7,874 nucleotides of DNA, from NCBI GenBank assembly GCA_947456995.1, contig CANGVB010000143.1, positions 1 to 7,874 on the forward strand, given 5' to 3'. This DNA is from Bryobacteraceae bacterium (GTDB lineage: Bacteria > Acidobacteriota > Terriglobia > Bryobacterales > Bryobacteraceae). Each line of letters starts with the position of its first letter. Within the stretch, counting starts at the first letter, position 1. The notes under the pieces are model-generated. The model worked only from the letters and a program-made list of their open reading frames with translations, did no database searches and was not told the origin of the DNA. Shown in pieces: positions 1 to 6,271 of this stretch. The position numbers were made by a program, and so were the translations under genes.

Positions 1-216
1 CGCCTTCACCAGCGCCTTGGTCGCCTCATCCTCACAAACACTCCCCGGCCGCGTCACCCCCGCCACAACCGCACGCCCCAACTGCTCTTCAAGCGACACG
101 GGCACCAGCCGCACCACCCCGGCCAGCACCATAGGAATGCTCTGCCACACCAGATACCCAAATAGGCCAAGCAAACACAAGGCCCCCACTGCCAGCGAGA
201 TCAACTTCAATCGCAT
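1..216 (-). CDS. N-terminal part of a membrane-anchored protein, possibly an M48-family metallopeptidase (runs off the window)
   Basis: An open frame of 72 codons starts at an ATG (216-214) and continues past the left edge without a stop, so only the N-terminus is visible. It opens MRLKLISLAVGALCLLGLFG and has one hydrophobic helix at about residues 4-24, fitting a signal anchor. The next segment contains IPMV (27-30), then VPVSLEEQLG (38-47), then an acidic stretch CEDEATKAL. A short spacer followed by a 'P-V-S-x-E-x-x-L-G' segment just after the first membrane helix resembles the start of M48/Oma1-like peptidases. The HExxH zinc motif that would prove this lies outside the window. The ATG sits 3 nt after the stop of the DUF898 gene, so the two are probably translationally coupled. 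No strong Shine-Dalgarno is visible. I am fairly sure it is a gene; the family is a guess from N-terminal pattern and neighbourhood. Confidence 0.6.
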   Translation of the reverse strand, partial: MRLKLISLAVGALCLLGLFGYLVWQSIPMVLAGVVRLVPVSLEEQLGRAVVAGVTRPGSVCEDEATKALVKA

Positions 217-219
217 GTG

Positions 220-1275
220 CTACAACCCAAAACCAGCATCGATACCTGCATCCGTTCCTAGCGCTTCGCCCAGCGTATCCCCAAAGGCAGATCCCGCCGT
301 GGCCGCCTGCGCTACTAATTGGACGCGCGGCAACTGCTCCAGTTGCAAGTTCTCGGTGAGATAACGCAACTGCCGGCAAACCGCCCAGGGCAAGCCAATC
401 CCAAGAGTAAAGAAGGTAAGAAGCAAATTGGTGAAGGTCAAAATCAACAACCCATCCCCGCTCAGCGTTGAGCGAAACGGCACCCCCGCAAACTTCGTAT
501 TCTGCCAGCTAAAGTTCCCCAGCTTTGCCTCATACCAGAAGCGATACAGCGTCAGGGTGGGAAAGAAGAGCAGAAGCATCTTCACATAAGGCCAAAGCAG
601 ATCCTTGCCCTCTCCATGAAACTCAAACTGCTGCCCGCCAAACCACGTGTTCTCCACCACATACTTCCGCAGATTCGTAATGAAGAACGGCAAATACAAA
701 GTCAGGCTGATTGCCGTCAAAAACAACCCCGTCCAGACAATCGTAGTCAGCTTCCAGAAATCCCCTTGATAGGCGAAGCGGCGCCCCTGCCAGCTCGTCC
801 TGCTCCAGCGATAACGAATCGCCCCATGCAACGCCAGCGGAGCCAGCAGCGCGAGCCCGAGAATCACCATAAAGCCCACAACAACGGTTGGTCCAATTTC
901 ACCTAATGTGCTCAGCCAAACCGCCACACTGCCATAAAACAAAATCACAATCCCCATCAACTTCAGCCAGCCCAGAAACATCTCCTTGCCCGTGCCATGA
1001 AAACCAAAGGGCTGCCCAGCCAGCCGGATCTGCGACCACAGATACTGCCGTATGGCCACACGACCCCAAAAGCTATAAATGCCAAAAGTAAAGATGCTGA
1101 AGAAGATCAGCTTGAGATAAAGCACCAGCAACGTAGCGCCATCCCCGGTAAAGTCAAACATGCCGGGTTCCGGCGCAGGCTGAACAGGCGACACCCCAGG
1201 GCTAAACAGATAGCCACAGTTACAACGCATGGGAGTTGTTTCGTACTCAGTTCCGCAGTTGGGGCAGTAGGCCAT
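220..1275 (-). CDS. Zinc-ribbon plus DUF898 (YjgN-like) polytopic membrane protein
   Basis: The 351-residue product starts with a small zinc-ribbon: C4, C7, C18 and C20 in MAYCPNCG...RCNCGY, followed by a Pro-rich linker (about 25-38). The rest is hydrophobic, with about six likely membrane segments near residues 48-68, 103-121, 129-150, 176-199, 230-247 and 275-297. Between them a motif of type [W/T]xx(x)GxxFxFxGxG recurs: FDFTGDG (40-46), AGQPFGFHGTGKE (86-98), QGRRFAYQGDF (163-173), GGQQFEFHGEGKD (213-225) and AGVPFRSTLSGDG (263-275). This repeated layout is typical of DUF898/YjgN proteins, integral membrane proteins of unknown function. The C-terminus ends in a Gly/Asp-rich tail (about 328-351). 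The gene begins 15 nt after the lepA stop and ends 3 nt before the next gene, so it is likely in the lepA transcript. The family call is good; no biochemical role can be assigned. The ribbon could bind zinc on the cytoplasmic side (inference). Confidence 0.85.
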   Translation of the reverse strand: MAYCPNCGTEYETTPMRCNCGYLFSPGVSPVQPAPEPGMFDFTGDGATLLVLYLKLIFFSIFTFGIYSFWGRVAIRQYLWSQIRLAGQPFGFHGTGKEMFLGWLKLMGIVILFYGSVAVWLSTLGEIGPTVVVGFMVILGLALLAPLALHGAIRYRWSRTSWQGRRFAYQGDFWKLTTIVWTGLFLTAISLTLYLPFFITNLRKYVVENTWFGGQQFEFHGEGKDLLWPYVKMLLLFFPTLTLYRFWYEAKLGNFSWQNTKFAGVPFRSTLSGDGLLILTFTNLLLTFFTLGIGLPWAVCRQLRYLTENLQLEQLPRVQLVAQAATAGSAFGDTLGEALGTDAGIDAGFGL

Positions 1276-1290
1276 GCCAGCCAGTCTAGC

Positions 1291-3108
1291 TCAATCGTCG
1301 TCGTCAGACGAAGAACTTACCTTAAGCACAGCAAGGAAGGCCTCCTGTGGAATCTCCACACGGCCCACGCGCTTCATGCGCTTCTTGCCTTCCTTCTGCT
1401 TGTCCAGAAGTTTCCGCTTACGGCTGATGTCACCGCCATAACACTTGGCAATGACGTTCTTGCGAATCGCCGAAATCGTCTCGCGAGCAATAATCTTGGC
1501 CCCGATCGCCGCCTGCAACGCCACCTCAAACATCTGTCGAGGAATCAGCTTGCGTAAACGCTCAATCAGAATGCGGCCGCGTTCATAAGCAAATTCCTTA
1601 TGCACGATCATCGACAACGCATCCACTGCCTCACCGGCCACCATCACGTCCAGCTTCACCATCGGCGAAACTCGCATCCCGGCCAAATGATAATCAAGCG
1701 ACGCATAACCACGCGAGCAGCTCTTCAAGCGGTCATAAAAGTCGAGCACCACTTCATTCAGCGGCAATTCATAAACCAGCATCACGCGCTGATTGCCAAT
1801 GAATTCAAACTTCCGCTGCATCCCACGCTTCTCTTCCACCAGCGCCAGAATCTCGCCGATGTACTCTTCACGAGTAATGATCGTTGCCTCAATAATCGGC
1901 TCTTCGATCTTCTCGATCTCGGTCGGGTCCGGGAACCGTTGCGGATTGTCTACCGTGATCTCTTTGCCATTCATCAACGTGATCTTGTAACGCACACCCG
2001 GTGCCGTCGTGATCAGATCGATATTGAACTCGCGCTCAAGCCGCTCCTGCACAATTTCCATGTGCAAAAGCCCCAGGAATCCGCAGCGAAAGCCAAAGCC
2101 CAGTGCCGCAGAACTCTCTGCCTCATAGCTCAATGCGCTATCGTTCAACCGCAATTTCTCAAGCGCCTCACGCAACAAGCCATGCTCGCTGCTCTCCACC
2201 GGATACAACCCGGCGAATACCATCGGCTTGATCTCCTGGAAGCCAGGCACAGGCTCAAGAGCCGGCCGGCCTTCTTCCATGATCGTGTCGCCAATCTGCG
2301 CTTCAGACACATTCTTGATGTTGGCGAAAAGAAAACCTACCTCGCCCGCATTCAACACATCACAAGGCACCGGCTTCGGCGATTGATAGCCCAACCCATC
2401 TACTTCATAAACCTTGCCGCCGGCATTCAGACGAATCTTCATGCCCTTGCGAATCCTGCCGTCCACCACCCTCATCAGGATGATCACGCCGCGATAGGAA
2501 TCAAACCAGCTATCGAAGATCAGCGCCCGCAACGGCTCGTCCATATTGCCACGAGGATGCGGCACCTTCTTCACAACAGCTTCGAGAATTTCTTCAATTC
2601 CGATGCCATTCTTCGCACTCGCCAGCACGGCTTCAGACGCATCCAGCCCCACCAGAGTCTCGATCTGTTCGCGAATCCGCTCGGGCTCCGCACTCGGCAA
2701 ATCGATCTTATTGATCACCGGGATGATTTCGAGATCAAGACCCAGGGCGATATAAGTATTGGCCAGCGTCTGCGCTTCTACGCCTTGCGACGCATCCACA
2801 ATCAGCAACGCCCCTTCACAGGCCTGCAGGCTGCGCGACACTTCATAACTGAAGTCCACATGCCCCGGCGTGTCGATCAGATTCAACTGATAGACGATGC
2901 CATCTTTGGCCTTGTAATTCAACCGCACTGCGTGGGCTTTGATGGTAATGCCGCGCTCTCGCTCGAGGTCCATCGAGTCGAGAACTTGGGCCATCATCTC
3001 ACGCTGACTCAAAGCTCCGGTCACTTCCAGCAGACGGTCTGCCAAGGTGGATTTGCCATGGTCAATGTGCGCGATGATCGAGAAGTTCCTAATAAATACT
3101 GGATCCAT
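1291..3108 (-). CDS. lepA: Elongation factor 4 (LepA), ribosome-associated translational GTPase
   Basis: The 605-residue product matches full-length LepA (usually about 600). EF4 binds ribosomes and can back-translocate or help stalled complexes, and it influences initiation and ribosome assembly. GTPase motifs are all present: G1 AHIDHGKST (13-21), switch I RGITI (52-56), G3 DTPGH (79-83) with the catalytic-type His83, G4 NKID (133-136) and G5 SAK (164-166). Domain II and the EF-G-like domains follow, including [14 protein letters not shown] in the middle. The LepA-specific C-terminal domain has the Lys/Arg-rich [20 protein letters not shown] segment. The protein ends in SSSSDDDD, an acidic low-complexity tail that looks like a local addition. 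The start ATG gives the family-typical N-terminus ([20 protein letters not shown]); no close Shine-Dalgarno is seen, the nearest GAAGAGG lying about 17 nt upstream. It is divergent from ribH and first in a run with the DUF898 gene. Confidence 0.98.
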   Translation of the reverse strand: MDPVFIRNFSIIAHIDHGKSTLADRLLEVTGALSQREMMAQVLDSMDLERERGITIKAHAVRLNYKAKDGIVYQLNLIDTPGHVDFSYEVSRSLQACEGALLIVDASQGVEAQTLANTYIALGLDLEIIPVINKIDLPSAEPERIREQIETLVGLDASEAVLASAKNGIGIEEILEAVVKKVPHPRGNMDEPLRALIFDSWFDSYRGVIILMRVVDGRIRKGMKIRLNAGGKVYEVDGLGYQSPKPVPCDVLNAGEVGFLFANIKNVSEAQIGDTIMEEGRPALEPVPGFQEIKPMVFAGLYPVESSEHGLLREALEKLRLNDSALSYEAESSAALGFGFRCGFLGLLHMEIVQERLEREFNIDLITTAPGVRYKITLMNGKEITVDNPQRFPDPTEIEKIEEPIIEATIITREEYIGEILALVEEKRGMQRKFEFIGNQRVMLVYELPLNEVVLDFYDRLKSCSRGYASLDYHLAGMRVSPMVKLDVMVAGEAVDALSMIVHKEFAYERGRILIERLRKLIPRQMFEVALQAAIGAKIIARETISAIRKNVIAKCYGGDISRKRKLLDKQKEGKKRMKRVGRVEIPQEAFLAVLKVSSSSDDDD

Positions 3109-3142
3109 GCGCTAAACTGAGGGTACCTCTTCAGTATCCCAT
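3109..3142. promoter_or_regulatory. 34-nt divergent lepA/ribH control region with an imperfect palindrome
   Basis: All non-coding DNA between the lepA and ribH start codons fits in 34 nt, so both promoters must overlap here and extend into the coding sequences. Weak candidates are an extended -10 for lepA (TGG then GATACT on the minus strand, plus-strand 3133-3141) and a -10-like TAAACT for ribH at 3113-3118. Neither has a convincing -35 at the right distance. An imperfect inverted repeat (3117-3134, arms CTGAGGG/TCTTCAG around TACC, two G-T pairs) covers the middle. Neither gene has a Shine-Dalgarno within 5-10 nt of its ATG. That the region contains promoters is implied by the gene layout; the exact boxes are guesses. 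Confidence 0.4.
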
Positions 3143-3643
3143 ATGTCGTCTTTTCTTCCCCATGAAATCAAGGTGCGCGAAGGCTCGGGCTCGGCCCAGG
3201 GCCTCCGTATCGCGATTGTGGTGAGTAGATTCAACAATCTCGTCACAGACCGTCTGCTCTCTGGTGCCCTCGATGCTCTTGCTCGGGCCGGGGCAGGCGC
3301 AGACGATTTGCAGGTCATCAAGGTCCCGGGAGCCTGGGAAATGCCGGTCGTTGCTGCAACACTGGCGAAACTCGGCCAGACAGACGCCATCGTCTGCCTC
3401 GGTTGCGTCGTTCGGGGAGATACCCCACACTTTGATTTTGTCGCTGGCGAAAACGCCCGCGGCTTGACGGCAGTAGCAACGGATAGCGGAATCCCCATCC
3501 TCAATGGGGTCCTTACGACCAACACCATGCAACAGGCGCTCGATCGCGCCGACGGGATCATGGGCAACAAAGGTGCTGAAGCGGCAGTCGGTGCAGTAGA
3601 GATGGTGCATCTGCTCAGGCAACTTAAGGGCTCGAAGGGATAA
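3143..3643 (+). CDS. ribH: 6,7-dimethyl-8-ribityllumazine synthase (riboflavin biosynthesis)
   Basis: This 166-residue cytosolic enzyme condenses 5-amino-6-ribitylaminouracil with 3,4-dihydroxy-2-butanone 4-phosphate to lumazine, the penultimate riboflavin step. Homologues form pentamers or 60-mer shells. Visible family signatures are VVSRFNNLVTDRLLSGA (26-42) with the substrate-stacking Phe30, VPGAWEMPVVA (61-71), GCVVRGDTPHFDFV (87-100) with the catalytic-position His96, PILNGVLTTNT (118-128), and Arg135 with KGAEAA (143-148) near the end. Length is normal or slightly long (usually about 155) because of a roughly 20-residue N-terminal lead. The only ATG before the conserved core is at 3143; the upstream frame closes with a TAA at 3113. 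No good Shine-Dalgarno precedes it, so a very short or leaderless mRNA is possible (inference). It is followed 9 nt later by nusB, a conserved pairing. No FMN riboswitch fits in the 34-nt leader. Confidence 0.97.
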   Translation: MSSFLPHEIKVREGSGSAQGLRIAIVVSRFNNLVTDRLLSGALDALARAGAGADDLQVIKVPGAWEMPVVAATLAKLGQTDAIVCLGCVVRGDTPHFDFVAGENARGLTAVATDSGIPILNGVLTTNTMQQALDRADGIMGNKGAEAAVGAVEMVHLLRQLKGSKG

Positions 3644-3652
3644 CAGGGGATC

Positions 3653-4126
3653 ATGGCTAGTCGGAGAAAATCGCGCGAACGTGCGCTACAGGTTCTGTTT
3701 TTGTGCGATCTGGGCACCTACGAAACAGAAGCAGCCATCGAGGCCTACTACTTCACCCTCCACAGCGAAGACGAAGACTTCTCACGCCTCGCCAAAGACA
3801 AATTTATGGAAGAACTCGTGCGCGGCACCATGGCCAAGCGCGACGCCATCGACGCCCGCATCGGCCAGGCCAGCGAACACTGGCGCATTGACCGCATGCC
3901 TTCTGTCGATCGCAACATCCTCCGCCTCTCCGCCTACGAACTCCTCGAAAACATCCTCCCCTACGCTGTCATCATCGATGAAGCGCTAGAGCTAGCCCGC
4001 CGCTACAGCGGCCCCGACAGCGTCTCCTTCGTCAACGGTGTTCTCGATTCGATCCGCGCCAGCCAGGAGCGGCCAGCTCCCAAGGCCCTCACCGCCGGCC
4101 AGTCACTTCCCGATACAGAAGGTTGA
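3653..4126 (+). CDS. nusB: Transcription antitermination factor NusB
   Basis: This is a 157-residue all-helical RNA-binding protein. With NusE (S10) it binds boxA of rRNA leaders and supports antitermination. The N-terminus [19 protein letters not shown] (3-21) is the Arg-rich boxA-binding helix typical of NusB. The core contains [20 protein letters not shown] (77-96), then [14 protein letters not shown] (104-117) and [10 protein letters not shown] (124-133), all hallmark segments. About 24 residues follow the conserved end; this Pro/Ala-rich tail overlaps the 3' end of mnmE on the other strand. Start choice: ATG at 3653 preceded by AGGGGA (3645-3650), a close Shine-Dalgarno, with a second purine run GAAGGGA (3634-3640) in the ribH 3' end. 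The 9-nt spacing to ribH implies co-transcription. No hairpin plus T-run is seen after the stop. Confidence 0.97.
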   Translation: MASRRKSRERALQVLFLCDLGTYETEAAIEAYYFTLHSEDEDFSRLAKDKFMEELVRGTMAKRDAIDARIGQASEHWRIDRMPSVDRNILRLSAYELLENILPYAVIIDEALELARRYSGPDSVSFVNGVLDSIRASQERPAPKALTAGQSLPDTEG

Positions 4127-5431
4127 AAAGATCCGGTTCAGGATGTCGTCAGCAGTTGTCGCCCCGCTCACTCCGTCAATCCCCCGCAGCGCCCCATAAA
4201 GATCGAGCAGTAGCATCTCATGCGGGATATGCGCTTCAATCGCCACTCGCGCCCGCTCCAGATTCTCCCGAGCCTCAGTCAACAAGCCCTTCTGGCGCAG
4301 ACTCGTGATAAACCCATCGCCAACCTCAGGCGAAAAAGTACCGACAATCCGCTCCCGCAGCACACCCAGATTCTCGCCCGTCCGCGCCGCCACCCCAATC
4401 GCCTCATCGAGCGCAACAGCCCCAACATCACACTTGTTCGCTACCAACAAAAAGCGCCCCTGCTCCCGCGCGCGCTCGAGCAACACCCGCGTCTCCTCAT
4501 CCAAACCAACCGAGGCGTCATAAACCACCAGCGTCAAATCCGCATCGGCCATCGCCTGATGACTCCGCTCAATCCCCAGCGACTCCACCAGATCGCTCGA
4601 CTCGCGAATCCCCGCCGTATCCACAAACCGCACCGGGATCCCCTCAATCGCAGCAGTCTCAGTCACAAGATCCCGCGTCGTCCCGGCAATCTCGGTCACA
4701 ATCGCGCGGTCTTGCTCGAGCAGCGCATTAAACAAACTCGATTTGCCTACATTCGGCCGCCCCACAATCGCCAGCGTCAACCCCTCATGAACAATCCGGC
4801 CAAACCGGAAGCTCGCCTCAAGCTGCGCCACGCCGTGCAGAATCGGCTCCAGCCGCCGCAACAACTCCGCATCCGGCGCAACCGACACATCGTCCTCGGC
4901 AAAATCAATCCCCGCCTCAAGCAGCGAAATCATCTCAACCAACTGCAACTTGATCGGCCCAATCCTGCGGCTCAAAGATCCACCCAGCTGCTGCGCTGCA
5001 ACCTTCGCCTGATACAGCGTCGTGGATTCAATCAAATCGCGAATCGCCTCCGCCTGCGGCAAATCAATCCGCCCCAACAGATAAGCCCGCAAACTAAACT
5101 CACCCGGCAGCGCGAGCCGCGCCCCGCACTCCGTGGCCCGCTGCACACAATGGCGCAAGATCACCGGTGCCCCGTGACACGACACCTCCACCACATCCTG
5201 CCCGGTAAAGCTATGCGGCGCGCGAAACCACGTCGCCACCACCTCATCCACAACCGCCCCACCCTCATCCCGCAGCGTACAAAGCGTAGCCCGCCGCGCC
5301 TCTGGCTCCACAAAAGAATGCAAAAAGCCGGAGGCTACACGCAGTGCCTCCGGCCCGGATATTCTTACAACACCAATCCCGCCACGCCCAGGGGGCGTCG
5401 AGATCGCAACTATCGTATCGTTGAGATTCAA
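4103..5431 (-). CDS. mnmE: tRNA modification GTPase MnmE (TrmE)
   Basis: With MnmG this protein installs the cmnm5/nm5 group on wobble uridine 34 of several tRNAs. The 442-residue protein has the full layout. The N-terminal folate-binding domain opens [20 protein letters not shown] and includes [20 protein letters not shown] (108-127). The helical domain carries an embedded G domain with P-loop GRPNVGKSS (224-232), GTTRD (250-254), DTAG (271-274) and NKCD (332-335). The protein ends in the essential CIGK motif (Cys439). The start is a TTG (5431-5429), chosen because it alone gives the family-typical N-terminus; no ATG lies nearby. It begins 6 nt after the khpB stop, so coupling is likely. Its last 24 nt overlap the end of nusB in convergent orientation. 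Usual length is about 450, so it is complete. mnmG, a frequent downstream neighbour, is absent here. Confidence 0.97.
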   Translation of the reverse strand: MNLNDTIVAISTPPGRGGIGVVRISGPEALRVASGFLHSFVEPEARRATLCTLRDEGGAVVDEVVATWFRAPHSFTGQDVVEVSCHGAPVILRHCVQRATECGARLALPGEFSLRAYLLGRIDLPQAEAIRDLIESTTLYQAKVAAQQLGGSLSRRIGPIKLQLVEMISLLEAGIDFAEDDVSVAPDAELLRRLEPILHGVAQLEASFRFGRIVHEGLTLAIVGRPNVGKSSLFNALLEQDRAIVTEIAGTTRDLVTETAAIEGIPVRFVDTAGIRESSDLVESLGIERSHQAMADADLTLVVYDASVGLDEETRVLLERAREQGRFLLVANKCDVGAVALDEAIGVAARTGENLGVLRERIVGTFSPEVGDGFITSLRQKGLLTEARENLERARVAIEAHIPHEMLLLDLYGALRGIDGVSGATTADDILNRIFSTFCIGK

Positions 5432-5437
5432 ACTCGT

Positions 5438-6238
5438 CTAGCGATTACCGCTGTTGTCGCCACCAGGACGCGGTCCGCGGTATCCACCGCCACCACCACC
5501 GCCCGGCCGGCCTCCACCAGGACGCCCACCACCCGGACGACCACCTCCACCAAAGCCACCGCCACCAGGACGGCCATCACGCCTCGGCCCACGATCTCCA
5601 CCTCCGCCACCAGGACGGCCTCCACCACCACCGGGTCTGCCACCAAAACCACCAGGTCGGCCACCACCCGGGCGACCTCCACCAGAGCGGCCACCACCAC
5701 CACGGCGATCGCGAGGATCACCAGCAGGCGGCGCAGGCGTTGCCATACCAGCAGGAATAATTACAACCTGACGTCCACCACCCACACCCACACTCTCGCT
5801 GCGAATCTCGGTTTCCGGACGCAACGTCATGTGAATGATCCGGCGCTCACGGCTGCTCATCGGGCTGAAGAAGAACGGTGCCCCGCCACTCTTCACCTTG
5901 TCCGCTGCCGTCTGCGCGGCCAGTCGCAATTCTTCAATGCGCAGCAAACGGAACTCGCTCGCATCAAACACAATCAACGAGTGGTCTTCATGCGGCAACC
6001 GCAGCATTTCCATCGTCAAATGTTCCAGAGCCAAAAGCAGTTCAGCTTTGTTCTGCAGCAGCAAATCCGATTCCGGGCCGCTGAATTTTACGACGATATC
6101 TGGGTTCTCGATTTCAGGATAGGTAGAAGCACCTTCCACAAACTCGTAATCGACATCGATATCAATGGCGTCCAGTAGAACGTCCAGAAAGTCGCCGATC
6201 TTGTCTTCGTATTGTTCGATAGGGTATTTTCGCGTCAT
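5438..6238 (-). CDS. khpB: KhpB/Jag-type KH-R3H RNA-binding protein with a degenerate KH loop and long RPGG-rich tail
   Basis: This 266-residue protein sits between yidC and mnmE, the standard position of jag/khpB, whose homologues bind RNA and affect cell division and elongation in Gram-positives. The N-terminal Jag-N domain is not recognisable. Residues about 10-95 look like the KH part: IVVKFSGPESDLLLQNKAEL (49-68), then LLALEHLTMEMLRL. The loop that is normally G-R/K-R/K-G reads QNKA (62-65). The R3H domain is clear: RLLRIEELRLAAQTAADKV (97-115), then PMSSRERRIIHMTLR (126-140) with Arg132-x3-His136, closing near RQVVIIP (156-162). From about 175 to 266 the chain is almost only Gly, Arg and Pro, with nine RPGG units and isolated Phe198, Phe229 and Tyr253. 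The gene starts 33 nt after the yidC stop; a weak CGGAA lies 5 nt before the ATG. Membership is secure by R3H and synteny; RNA-binding mode is uncertain. Confidence 0.9.
   Translation of the reverse strand: MTRKYPIEQYEDKIGDFLDVLLDAIDIDVDYEFVEGASTYPEIENPDIVVKFSGPESDLLLQNKAELLLALEHLTMEMLRLPHEDHSLIVFDASEFRLLRIEELRLAAQTAADKVKSGGAPFFFSPMSSRERRIIHMTLRPETEIRSESVGVGGGRQVVIIPAGMATPAPPAGDPRDRRGGGGRSGGGRPGGGRPGGFGGRPGGGGGRPGGGGGDRGPRRDGRPGGGGFGGGGRPGGGRPGGGRPGGGGGGGYRGPRPGGDNSGNR
5441..5716 (-). repeat. GGN-rich degenerate tandem repeat encoding the Arg/Gly/Pro tail of KhpB
   Basis: This low-complexity stretch reads as runs of GGN, CGN and CCN codons on the minus strand. On the plus strand the 11-mer CCACCAGGACG occurs at 5460, 5514, 5562 and 5607, with a one-base variant at 5649. 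Many CCACCACC runs lie between these. The spacing is irregular, so this is not a CRISPR array or a fixed-unit satellite. It explains proline-rich (plus strand) and Val/Ala-rich (minus strand, shifted frame) open frames in the same place, which are not genes. Such tracts may expand or shrink by slippage (inference). Confidence 0.85.
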
Positions 6239-6271
6239 GTGTTCCGCACTGCCCGGGTCCTGGCTGAAATT

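Noticed and set aside
89..379. A minus-strand open frame across the DUF898/next-gene junction.
   Set aside because: It is out of frame with both neighbours and overlaps the DUF898 3' end and the start of the better-supported membrane-anchored protein.
1600..3120. A 506-codon plus-strand open frame opposite lepA.
   Set aside because: It is antisense to the full-length, highly conserved LepA; its translation is His/Arg/Leu-rich without family features.
3131..3717. Minus-strand open frames of 163 and 201 codons opposite ribH and the nusB start.
   Set aside because: Both are shadows of ribH/nusB; no domain, signal peptide or conserved motif is apparent.
4120..4180. A terminator after nusB/mnmE.
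   Set aside because: I found no GC-rich hairpin followed by a T-run on either strand at this junction.
5460..5700. A possible CRISPR-like repeat array.
   Set aside because: The units are too short and irregular, there are no unique spacers, and the stretch is in frame with KhpB.
5454..5771. A proline-rich plus-strand open frame and a Val/Ala-rich shifted minus-strand frame (5428-5721).
   Set aside because: Both are alternative readings of the GGN repeat encoding the KhpB tail.
4220..6178. A 652-codon open frame on the plus strand across mnmE and khpB.
   Set aside because: It is antisense to two firmly identified genes and reads as His/Arg/Pro/Thr-rich low-complexity sequence with no recognisable domain. 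Codon bias of the real genes keeps stops out of this frame.
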